A stretch of 64,000 nucleotides of DNA, taken from the NCBI RefSeq assembly GCF_000005505.3, contig NC_016131.3, forward strand, positions 26,589,001 through 26,653,000. The letters are read 5' to 3'. Both the position numbers and the translations under genes were made by a program. The notes beneath the pieces are model-generated. The model had not been told where the DNA came from. It was given only the letters and a program-made list of their open reading frames with translations, and searched no databases. Shown one piece after another: positions 11,266-20,337 of this stretch. How positions within the stretch are numbered: the stretch's first letter is position 1; every line of letters begins with the position of its first letter. The DNA comes from Brachypodium distachyon. Its lineage: Eukaryota > Streptophyta > Magnoliopsida > Poales > Poaceae.

Positions 11266-13212
11266 TCAGTCGAACACGACGAGCTTTTCATACTTCGGTC
11301 CGGCAATGGCCTTCTCCATGACGGCCCTCGGCGTAACAACGTGCTCGCCGTCGAGGAACAGCTTGATCATGTTCTTCGAGAAGCCACTCACCAGCGCCAC
11401 CCCTTTCTGCTGCGCCGTCACCGGCACGGAGTCCGAATCACGCAGGTTCCAGAAGACAATCTGTGGCACGGCGTTGCCGTAACCGGCCTCGGAAAACTTC
11501 CTGGTGATGGCCTCGTAGTCCGTCTCCCATGGCCTCGACGACGCCTGGTCAAACTCCATGTCGCTGAACACAAACACCTTCTTCACCATGCGCTCCGGGG
11601 GCAGGTTCCCGGCGACAGCCACGCGGAGGAGCTGGTCGAACACCGCCTGGAAGTCCGTGTTCATGTTCCACTGCATGCACTGGATGCACCGGGCCTTCTC
11701 GGAGAGGGTCTCGCCGCTGATATGGTGCAGCTGCGGCCACTCGCTGAAGGTGATGACCCGGTGGCGCCACGGCTCGTCGCAGAGCTCGGAGAGGAGGAGG
11801 CCGAGCGCGACGCAGACGTCCATGGGGCGGCCATTCATGCTCCCCGACACGTCGCAGACGGCGAGGCAGTTGTTGAGCTTGCCGAGCGCCAGCAGATCAT
11901 CCACCATGCGCTGCCACTGCAGGTTGGCCACGTTATCGTCGTCCCCCGCACGCTCCAGGATCTCGTGCGGCAGCAGGGCGCCCGCGGCGATCTTCTCCTT
12001 GCCGGACTCGACGTCGGCGAGGTAGAGGTTGAAGCGCTCGGCGTCGCGCTCGAGGAAGATGTCCTTGTAGTTCTTCATGGCCACGGAAGCCACGCGCCGG
12101 TACACTAGTTCCCCCCACGCGCCCGCCGACATGAAGACCTCGGGGAGCTCGAGCGCGTGGCGCAGCGGCACGAGCGCCTCCTTGCGGAGCCGGTCCCAGA
12201 CGCGGTACGCGTAGTGCGCTTCCGGCAAGTCTTCCGGGAGGTCGGGCGCCGATCCCTTGGGGAAGAGGCGGCGCGCGATGGCCTCGCAGAGGAGCGTGGA
12301 GTGGTCGTAGCAGCTCTCGAGCGACGGGCACCATTTCGCCGCCAGAGAGAGGTCCTTGATCTCGCCGCTCGCGAGCTTCTTCATGTCCGCGGCCAGGAAT
12401 TCCGCGAACCTATCCGCCGTGCAGTCGTGAAGGAGCCGGTAGTTTGGGTCACGGGCGTACCTCTCGAGGACTCTCGCCGCGAGCTCCGCGTGCTTCCTCT
12501 TGCGTTCGATGGAGGCCTGGGCGGAGAAGTTCTGGTCTCTCTCGTTGCTGGCAGCGACGCGCGCCTCCCTCGTGCTTGGATCCCTCGCCAAGGGGCCGCC
12601 CTTATTCCCGTAGGAGGCGGAGTAAACGTGGTGGACGAATCCTCCGTCTTCTTCGGCGGCGAGGCGGGCCTGCTTGCCTGGAGTCCTGGTGGAGACGCCG
12701 CCATGGATGATGCGGTGGAGGATCTCGGGGAGGTCCTTGAGGTACCCGAAATCGGCGACGGGGCCGGCGTTGAGGGCGAGAGTCGTGGGGTGGGTCTCGT
12801 GCATCCAGAGTGCCGCGGCGTAGAACCCTTCGCGGTCGGACTTGCCGGTGCCGCGCACGGCGCGTAGGTTGCAGGCGAGGCGGAGCGCCGTGGTCGGCTC
12901 GGCGGCCCAGGCGTCGGCGAGGAGCGAGCTGACCGAGGACGGCGGGGTGTCCGGGACGACGTGGAAGAAGAAGTCGAGGCAGGGGTCGCCGGACGAGACG
13001 AAGGTCGGGGAGTTGTTCTCCGTGCGCGCCTTGGCCGGGGGCGGCGGCTTGTTGAAGTTGGTGTCGAGGAGGTCCACGAGCGGGTCGCCGGTGGTGGGCG
13101 CTGCTGCCGCCGCCGCCGCCGCTGCGCGAGCAGCCGTCGCGCCGAGGGCCGGGGGCGGTGGGCCGATGAGAGTGTAGGAGACGGCCCTACGGCCCGCCGC
13201 CGTTGCCGCCAT
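11266..13212 (-). CDS. DUF2828 / von Willebrand A domain protein, copy 1
   Basis: Single-exon gene of 648 residues from the ATG at 13212. It matches plant DUF2828 proteins, a family I know also from giant viruses (Mimivirus L728-like) and distantly TROVE/Ro60-like in layout: an alpha-helical N-terminal region followed by a C-terminal vWA domain. The vWA MIDAS is intact, with D-x-S-x-S in VCDVSGSMNG (D454, S456, S458), then NTDFQAVFDQLL and VFSDMEFDQA. No signal peptide or transmembrane segment is visible; the N-terminus has an Ala run (residues about 26-38). The molecular function is unknown; a role in RNA or protein binding through the MIDAS is inference. A TATATA motif near 13330-13336 fits its promoter. 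A second copy with about the same C-terminal half lies 4 kb upstream on the same strand, so this is a tandem duplicate. The protein is very GC-rich, so several long antisense frames are artefacts. Confidence 0.88.
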   Translation of the reverse strand: MAATAAGRRAVSYTLIGPPPPALGATAARAAAAAAAAAPTTGDPLVDLLDTNFNKPPPPAKARTENNSPTFVSSGDPCLDFFFHVVPDTPPSSVSSLLADAWAAEPTTALRLACNLRAVRGTGKSDREGFYAAALWMHETHPTTLALNAGPVADFGYLKDLPEILHRIIHGGVSTRTPGKQARLAAEEDGGFVHHVYSASYGNKGGPLARDPSTREARVAASNERDQNFSAQASIERKRKHAELAARVLERYARDPNYRLLHDCTADRFAEFLAADMKKLASGEIKDLSLAAKWCPSLESCYDHSTLLCEAIARRLFPKGSAPDLPEDLPEAHYAYRVWDRLRKEALVPLRHALELPEVFMSAGAWGELVYRRVASVAMKNYKDIFLERDAERFNLYLADVESGKEKIAAGALLPHEILERAGDDDNVANLQWQRMVDDLLALGKLNNCLAVCDVSGSMNGRPMDVCVALGLLLSELCDEPWRHRVITFSEWPQLHHISGETLSEKARCIQCMQWNMNTDFQAVFDQLLRVAVAGNLPPERMVKKVFVFSDMEFDQASSRPWETDYEAITRKFSEAGYGNAVPQIVFWNLRDSDSVPVTAQQKGVALVSGFSKNMIKLFLDGEHVVTPRAVMEKAIAGPKYEKLVVFD

Positions 13213-13549
13213 GGGTGGATCGGTTCGGCTGAGGGTTTTGGGTTTTGGGAGATTTTTGTGGTGAATTTGTTGAGGAGAGCGGGTGGAACGGAAGGGAATG
13301 GAAGGAGCGGATTGGCGGCGGAGGAGGCGTATATAACGGAGATTGTGGCGTGAGGTTCAAGTCGCGGCAGTGAACCGATCCGGCCTAATCCTAATCCCGG
13401 GAATGTCTCAAATAGAGCGCGAACGTTCGGTGGTTAGCATCCTAGCGCGTACAGTACGAAAGATTGGCAAAAGTAATTAATGCGCATGCAAAGAGGATCA
13501 TACGGCTTGTGCTTACCGTACTAGCAGCCTGTAGCATGCATGCATATGT

Positions 13550-14200
13550 AAAATATGCAAAAGTTTACAGGATTAAAATGTTTTAACTTTTAAACAGTTG
13601 ACTCGATTTTAAATCCGATTTCATCGGTAGCTCTGTCTCGATGAGATCTTCAAAACTAGATCCCATGTAGATATGTTTCGATAAGTTTTTTTCGTCTTAA
13701 AAGTTGCCATCCAATAATACATCAAGTTGCCATATAGACAGGTAGCAAATTACCACTAGTACTTCATACAAAATATGGTGGTGATTCTTGAATCAAATTT
13801 ACCACCCGATAGTATTTAAAATAATCACCAAAAATATGGACGACAATAAATATAGCGCCTTGTCCGCCCGTTAGTTAGAGCAGGTGCGTGTAGTATGTAT
13901 GAGTACGAACAGACAAAAGTCAGTACGTTTAAAATGGTTAACTCCTAAACCGTGCATTTGATTACAATTCAACTTCACGGTTGGTTTGTCTTAAAAGTTG
14001 CCATCCAACGTTATATCAAGTTTCCGCCTTGTTAGCAACACACTACCACGTGGTAATTACAAAGTACGTAGAATGGTGATTTTGGAATTAGAGTTGCCAT
14101 CCTACAATATATATATATGAAGCTACCACCCTATACAAACATAGCGGGACGGTGTTACCATGGTGTTTAGTGGTTACCACCATGGTACGGCCCAACATGA
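13550..14200. repeat. Internally duplicated non-coding repeat (TTGCCATC-containing)
   Basis: The string CTTAAAAGTTGCCATCCAA occurs at about 13706 and about 13991, each followed by a similar stretch (ATCAAGTTGCCAT or ATCAAGTTTCCGCC, then an AATTACCAC-type motif and a GGTGATT block). Two diverged copies of a unit of about 280 bp are therefore present, probably part of a non-autonomous DNA transposon. Class and borders are not determined. Confidence 0.5.
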
Positions 14201-15175
14201 CAACTTCTTACAACGTAGGATCGCAATTCCATTCATGTAGTATGACCCGGTAATAAATAGTGAAAATTACACTTTCTCAAGTATTCATCGATAGGAAGTC
14301 AACGGTGAAAACGAATTTTAAAGGCGACATACATTTTGACCTATAAAAGATTTTAAATTTCCAAAATCTACTTTGTGCCTTTCATTGGTGTGCACATAGC
14401 AATCCTCTGTTTTCTTCATGTGTGCTCTTAGCGAATCCTGAAACTGCATGCACGCTCATGCACATGCTGCAGGCAGCTCACATGCACATGCACCCCGTAA
14501 TCCGTTGCAAACAAAGAATGCAAATCAATGCTTGAGTTGCGCGGGAAGACACAGGCGCTGACAGCAGCAGCATGCAGCTCCATTTAATTTGATGAGCACG
14601 CGGGAGAGGCTGGACGCTGGAGATTGGGTCGCGCGCGAAGACTACAGCGCAGACGTTCACTCGTTACAATTTCCGATGTTTTAATACTCATCGGCCTAAT
14701 AACCGAGGTTGTTTGAAATTTGTAATTTGATAATTGAAAATTTCAGGTCAGGAGCACCAATTTGCCGAGGCGTTTCAGTTTCCAAACTTCAGAGCATTCA
14801 TGTACTGGGGACTTCAAACGAAAACATATCATCCAGCCATCCAGGTGTATCCTTGTCCTGTAAACCCACGAAATGGGGAAAAATATCAAGAATGAGTAGT
14901 GAGAGTTTTTTTTTTGGCAAATTGTTTACACCGAGGAAATGATCCAGGGCCCATTGAATTTTCGGCATAAATTTGTCCTTGAAGTTGCTGTCAATTGTGC
15001 AAGTGAAAAATGTGAAACTACAAACCATGGTGGAGACAATGCTCCCCATGACTGCACCATCTAAAGGTGCTTCTCAATTCTCATTCATTTTTCCAAACTC
15101 ATCCCATTTGAAATAGAAATCGATAAACCATTAATAGGAATGAGCTACCAAATAGACAAATTTCTTTATATTTGC

Positions 15176-15292
15176 TACTCCCTCCGTTCCATAATTCTTG
15201 TCTCAAATTTGCCCAAAAATGGATGTATCTATTCCTAAAAAGTGTCTAGATACATGTAATATTTTGACAAGAATTATGGAACGGAGTGAGTA
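15176..15292. mobile_element. Stowaway-like MITE
   Basis: TA-flanked with ends CTCCCTCCGTTCCATAATTC and GAATTATGGAACGGAGTGAG, which are near-perfect inverted repeats of about 20 bp. The interior has GTATCTATTCCTAAAAAGTG and TAGATACATGTAATATTTTG, shared with the other family members in this window. Confidence 0.85.
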
Positions 15293-16012
15293 TCTTATAC
15301 GCCGATATTTCCATAACTTATTAAATACAACAAGCAGGTGACACCTCTTTTGAAATTTCCGCCAATCACAATTATGCCTTATATATACGTGTAACTTCTA
15401 GAGAGAGATTTTTTTTTCCTATGATGCAATAAAAAAGATGTATTTTTTCTTTTTCATGTTTACAGTTCCCATAGGATTAATTTGACGATATATGATATGA
15501 TTTATGGGTTTATGTTATTGGGTTTTTAAATTCATAAACTAAGAAAGTAAAATTCATTTGATCTAACTTCTAAAGATTCTTAACGTAAGACGAGGCCTCA
15601 TGATTTCTTTTTAAGAATTGGTGTGTACATGGACGTATTCATTGCCAAAGAGGTCGAGGTGTCTCAACCTATGAGAAAATACAAGTGAAAGGAGAGGGGA
15701 GAAAAACAAAAATAACAACAAAAATCATGTGTACATGACATTTCGATCATTTCCTTTTTCTATTACTATTATATCAAAATCATGTGAACCGAATAAACCA
15801 CCGTTTACCTCCCAATCCACACAACGCCGTGTATTCCGAACAGTCATTCCACATCATTCTCCACCAGAATGGGTAGAAGCGAACAAGCCTTGTGGACTCA
15901 ATCATCCCCTGATGCCAGATCAGACAATATCATTGCTCGCATTGCTCGGATTTGCCTAGCAACACATAAAGTCGACCCGTTGATCACTTGCCATGCAGGT
16001 TCATCTAGCAAA

Positions 16013-16129
16013 TACTTCGTACGTCTCATATTAAATTTCAAAATATTACATATATCTAAATACTTTTTACCCATAGATAAATTCATATTTGGATAAATTT
16101 GAGTCACTTAATATAAGAGGAAGGGAGTA
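16013..16129. mobile_element. Stowaway-like MITE, diverged
   Basis: TA-flanked element with interior ATTACATATATCTAAATACT and AAATTTGAGTCACTTAATAT, an inverted-orientation relative of the 15.18 kb element. The left end is mutated (CTTCGTACGTCTC) and the right end is intact (AAGGGAG). Confidence 0.65.
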
Positions 16130-16155
16130 TGAGTTTTACTTTATCATAAACTAGC

Positions 16156-17110
16156 AAAAGAACCCGTGCGTTGCTACGGAACAATAGAAAATTGTATCCA
16201 AACGTCAAATTAAATGTTGATGTGTTTCACAAGCACATACATATATAACGATTATGATATGTTTAATTTCGTGGGCTATACTCTGTTCTTTCTCTTTTTC
16301 ACATCTCTTATTTTTATATTTCTCCTTGCCTTGCTCTCCTATTACTTTTACTCCGTACTTTATTTCTCAAATCTCTTCTCCCAATTTCTCGCTCTCCCTC
16401 TGACTATCCTATCCATCCACCCTGAGTGCAAACTCCTCCTCTTCCCGTCCCGATTCATCCCGCCACCGAACATCATGCCGCCATGCGCGGTTGCCCGCTT
16501 GTGCGCATCGCCTCCGCCCGTAGATTCCTGCTGCCCGTCCACCCCCGAGCGCCGTCTGCTCCCACTTGCCGCCCGGTACGCCTGTGCGCCGTCCACACAT
16601 CGCGTCCCACCACTGGTCGCCGCGCACCACTGCCCGTCCGGAGGGCCACCGATGGCTCATGCCGACGCGGTCCTGCTACCTTGCGTGAGGCCACCGCCAT
16701 CCCGGTCTCAGGCTCATCCCATCGCCGTCCAAGTCCCGTGGGGAGCCACCGGCACGCACGAGCCGGTGGAGGCGGCGGTCGGAGCGCGCGACGGAGCCGC
16801 GGGTCCGTAGCTGCCTTCCGCACATGGACACGAGCTGGTGGAGGCGACCAAGAGCGGCGGCGGGCGTGGGCGAGATTCGGATCGGGCAGGGGGTGGGGGT
16901 GAGATTCGTAGGAGAGGAGGAACGAGAAGGGTTCTGTTTTTTTTTTGGACGGTACATGTTTTTTCTGCGGTTGAGGACTGCGGGAGATGGTTTAAAAGAC
17001 ACGTGGAGACATCGGTGGCAGATTTGTAATTTCGGTGAAGTGACGTACCGCGACGACCATACATCGCCACCGATTCCAATTTACTCCGTAATATATTGGT
17101 ATAGATATTT
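16156..17110. mobile_element. Putative unclassified transposable element block
   Basis: Begins with AGCAAAAGAACCCGTGCGTTGC, a start I associate with a high-copy grass repeat, and ends near an AT-rich ATATTGGTATAGATATT stretch. The middle is GC-rich with no transposase. Class and exact borders cannot be given from sequence alone. Confidence 0.35.
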
Positions 17111-17394
17111 TGCCATCCAGTTTTTCTGAACAAATGCAGTAATAATCTGCCGTCGTAAGTTATCAGCACATTATGAATAATTCATATTTGTGCATATTCG
17201 TATTTTGTTGACACAGCAGCAAATGCGTGACTTAGCAGCGCTGATCGGTTCATACTCGTGGTGGATCATCGACAGCACTAAGCTGGATCTGTACAAGTGG
17301 AGATGAAGCATAGTCAAATTAACCCCAAGAAACGGCAACAAACAAAAACAATTCCAAGAATTTCACCCTCACGGACGCATGGTTACCCTTCAAT

Positions 17395-19083
17395 TCAATC
17401 GAACACGACGAGCTTCTGGTACTCCGGCCCGGCGATGGCCTTCTCCATGACGGCCCTCGGCGACATGGCGTCGCCGCCGTCGAGGAACACCTTGAGCATG
17501 TTCTTGGAGAAGCCGCTGACGAGCGCCACCCCTTTCTGCTCCGCCAAGACCGGCACGGACCTCGAGTCCCGCAGGTTCCAGAACACCACCTGCGGCACGG
17601 CGTCGCCGTACCCTGCCTCGGCGAACTTCCTGGTGATGGCCTCGTAGTCCGTCTCCCACGGCCTCGACGACGCCTGGTCGAACTTCATGTCGCTGAACAC
17701 GAACACCTTCCTCACCATCCGCTCCGCGGGCAGGTTCCCGGCGACCGCCACGCGGAGGAGCTGGTCGAACACCGCCTGGAAGTCCGTGTTCATGTCCCAC
17801 TGCATGCGGCTGATGGACCGCGTCTTCTCCCAGAGGTTCTCGCCCCGGACATGGTGCAGCTGCGGCCGCTGGCTGAAGGTGATCACACAGTGGCGCCACG
17901 GCTCGTCGCAGAGCTCGGAGAGGAGGAGGCCGAGCGCGACGCAGACGTTCATGGGGAGCCCGCTCATGCTCCCCGACACGTCGCAGACGGCGAGGCAGTT
18001 GCTGAGGCTGCCGAGCGCCAGCAGGTCGTCCACCGTGCGCCACCACTGCAGCTCGGCGACCTCGTTGTCGCGGCTGCCGTAGGGGTAGGCGACGGACGCG
18101 ATGATCTGGTGCGGGAGCAGCGCGCCGGCCGCGATCTTGGCCTTGCGGGCCCTGACGCTGTCGAGGTAGAGGCCGAACCGCTCGCCGTCGTGCTCGAAGA
18201 AGAGGTCCCTGTAGTTCCTCATGGCCACGGAGGCCACCCGAGGGTACACAACTTCCCCCCACGCGCGCGCCGCCACGAAGATCTCCGGCAGTTGGAGCGC
18301 GCGGCGGAGCGGCACGAGCACCGTCTTCCGCAGATGCGCGCGGTAGGCGTAGTAAGACGCGCCCGGGACGTCTTCGTCGGACCCGGAGGCGAAGAGCTGC
18401 GGCACGGACCCTTCGGGGAAGAGGCGGCGGGATATGGCCTCGCAGAGCAGCGTGGAGCAGTCGTACTGGCTGTTGAGCGACGGGCACCATTTCGCGGCGA
18501 GCGAGAGCTCCGCGAGCCTGCCGGCCGCGAGCTTCTCCATGCCCTCGGCGAGCATTTCGGCAAACAGGTCGGCTGTGCGGTCGTGGAGGAAGCGGTACCT
18601 TTGGTCACGGGCGTGCCGCTCGACGGCCCTGGCGGCCGCCTCCCTGCGGAGCCGCTTGAGCTCCAGGGCCTCCTCGCGCGAGATGGCCCGGCGCGGGCGG
18701 CTGGCGCTGAAGCGCGGGAAACGGCCGTCGCCGTTGACGATGCGGTGGAGGATCTCGGGGAAGTCCTTGAGGCAGCCGATGTCGGCGATGGCGCGGGCGT
18801 TGAGGGCGAGCGTGGCGGGGTGGGTGTCCTGCATCCAGAGCGCGGCGGCGTAGAACCCGTCGCGGTCGGCCTTGCCGGTGCCGCGCACGCCGCGGAGGTT
18901 GCAGGCGAGGCGGAGCGCGGTGAGCGGCTCGGCGGCCCATGCGTCGGCGAGGAGCGAGGTGACCGAGGACGCCGGGGTGTCCGGGACGACGTGGAAGAAG
19001 AAGTCGAGGCAGGGGTCGCCCGAGGAGGAGAAGGTCGGGGAGTTGTTCTCCGTGCGCGCCTTGGCCGGCCTGGGCGCTGGCAT
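17395..19083 (-). CDS. DUF2828 / vWA protein, copy 2, with frame-shifted ancestral N-terminus
   Basis: Tandem paralogue of the gene at 11.3-13.2 kb: 562 residues if translation begins at the internal ATG at 19083. The vWA MIDAS is intact (VCDVSGSMSG), as are TDFQAVFDQLL, VFSDMKFDQA and the C-terminal LVVFD. The equivalent of copy 1's start is the ATG at 19195, whose frame encodes the expected RRAVSYSLLGPP and TGDPFVDQLDA segments. That frame runs out of register with the DUF2828 body near 19060-19085, where copy 2 is 11 nt shorter than copy 1 between the LD and AK codons. So either the protein starts about 40 residues later than copy 1, with the old start acting as an overlapping upstream ORF, or the gene is decaying. 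The body itself has no internal stop, which argues for retained function. About 55 residues of the central linker of copy 1 are also missing. Confidence 0.8.
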   Translation of the reverse strand: MPAPRPAKARTENNSPTFSSSGDPCLDFFFHVVPDTPASSVTSLLADAWAAEPLTALRLACNLRGVRGTGKADRDGFYAAALWMQDTHPATLALNARAIADIGCLKDFPEILHRIVNGDGRFPRFSASRPRRAISREEALELKRLRREAAARAVERHARDQRYRFLHDRTADLFAEMLAEGMEKLAAGRLAELSLAAKWCPSLNSQYDCSTLLCEAISRRLFPEGSVPQLFASGSDEDVPGASYYAYRAHLRKTVLVPLRRALQLPEIFVAARAWGEVVYPRVASVAMRNYRDLFFEHDGERFGLYLDSVRARKAKIAAGALLPHQIIASVAYPYGSRDNEVAELQWWRTVDDLLALGSLSNCLAVCDVSGSMSGLPMNVCVALGLLLSELCDEPWRHCVITFSQRPQLHHVRGENLWEKTRSISRMQWDMNTDFQAVFDQLLRVAVAGNLPAERMVRKVFVFSDMKFDQASSRPWETDYEAITRKFAEAGYGDAVPQVVFWNLRDSRSVPVLAEQKGVALVSGFSKNMLKVFLDGGDAMSPRAVMEKAIAGPEYQKLVVFD

Positions 19084-20337
19084 CGAGCTGGTCCACGAAC
19101 GGGTCGCCGGTGGGTGCTGCTGCGGCGCGGAGGCTCACCGACGGTGGGCCGAGGAGGGAGTAGGAGACGGCTCTCCGGCACGCCGCCGTCGCCATTGGCG
19201 GTCGATCGCCGGACAAGGGTTTATGGGGTTTGGGTGGAATTGGGGCAGATCTCTGCCGTCTACAGTGAGAGATCAGAGGGGAGAAACGGCGGTGTGGTGC
19301 GAACTGCGCGGCGTATATTGATCAGGGAAGGAATGGCGGGGTTTCATCTTAATAGATGGGGCCGGGGACTAGGTCCCTGTTTTCAATAAAAAAATAAAAA
19401 ATGGCGTGGCGTGCGGCACAAGCCTTAGCAGTGAACTGAACCATGGGTCCGATTCTGTTTCAATGGAAGCTTTCTGCCTTTCTGGAGCTATTAGATTACC
19501 CAAATTCTGGCCGCCCAAATAGCGTTTGAATTTTCTTAGTGAGAGCACCGTGTTTAATCACGCCGTTGGGGATTTTTATCGTACCGAGTATTATGTTCGA
19601 GCTCCAAATGACAGCTTTTGCACTGACACCGCATCCTTGTACGGCTAGACATGAAGTCAAGAAGTAAGCAGATAACGGATTAACCAAGTCAAAACTTTTG
19701 CATATACATTTTCCTTTCAACTATAGCTGTCAACAGCCTCTATGAATCTCGTATACATTTTATATCCCCCTTTGGCACCAGAATCCTACAACATTATTAT
19801 TACAGAGTGATGGTGCAGCGGATGCAGCCATCGGCTACAAATCCTAAGAGAACAAGAAAACAAGTATAGACAGTGAAATTAGGGATCAAACTGTCGTTCT
19901 ATGATCAAATCGGTCAGCATCACCAGCAGAACATTCAGCAATTGACAACCTATGTCAATTTACCTTGGGCTGCACTCATGGTAGCCAATGCCTGAACTGA
20001 ACTTCGCATCCCGGTAATCCTTCGTGAACCAAAAAACATCACCAGGAACTACCTGAGGCTCGTTCAGCTCATGCTTCGTGTAGCCCTTTGGCTTTGTCCT
20101 GAGTCTCAAGTCCTGCGAGCTGATTTCGTTGAACTGTTCCCAAGGTGTGTAACAACAGAGATGCAATGGCATGCAGCTGTAATTGCTTCTTTTTATGCCA
20201 AAGATCTTGTAACGCTCAGCTTTGCATGTACTTGACCCATCGGTTGCAGCATAACGTTGGTGTTGTGAATTGTGATCTAGCAATTCAACTATCCAACCAC
20301 GCTGAGCTCATTGACAGGTATAACTCCCCCACTGAAC
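19084..20337. other. Promoter of DUF2828 copy 2 and 3' flank of RpoTp
   Basis: 19084-19195 holds the out-of-frame remnant of the DUF2828 N-terminus. A TATA-like GTATATTG near 19313-19320 may be its promoter. From about 19.75 kb to 20337 the sequence is probably 3' UTR of the RNA polymerase gene. No other gene seen. Confidence 0.5.

Larger units (their letters stand above)
13213..17394. other. Gene-free interval between tandem DUF2828 genes, rich in repeats
   Basis: Contains the copy 1 promoter (13.2-13.4 kb), an internally repeated non-coding stretch (13.55-14.2 kb), two Stowaway-like MITEs (15.18 and 16.01 kb) and a TE-like block starting with AAAGAACCCGTGCGTTGC at about 16.16 kb. The 198-residue frame at 16214-16810 is Pro/Cys/Ala-rich with no family signature and I do not call it a gene. 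Confidence 0.5.

Noticed and set aside
16214..16810. 198-residue + frame in the DUF2828 spacer
   Set aside because: Pro/Ala/Cys-rich with no motif, inside a probable repeat; an overlapping + frame is similarly open.
17390..18490. 366-residue minus frame overlapping DUF2828 copy 2
   Set aside because: Arg/Pro/Ala-rich out-of-frame reading of the same GC-rich gene.
17851..19389. 512-residue open frame on the + strand across DUF2828 copy 2
   Set aside because: Antisense shadow of a GC-rich coding region; the minus strand carries the recognisable vWA motifs and the + frame has no family pattern. The same applies to the frames at 11341-12108 and 12157-12867.
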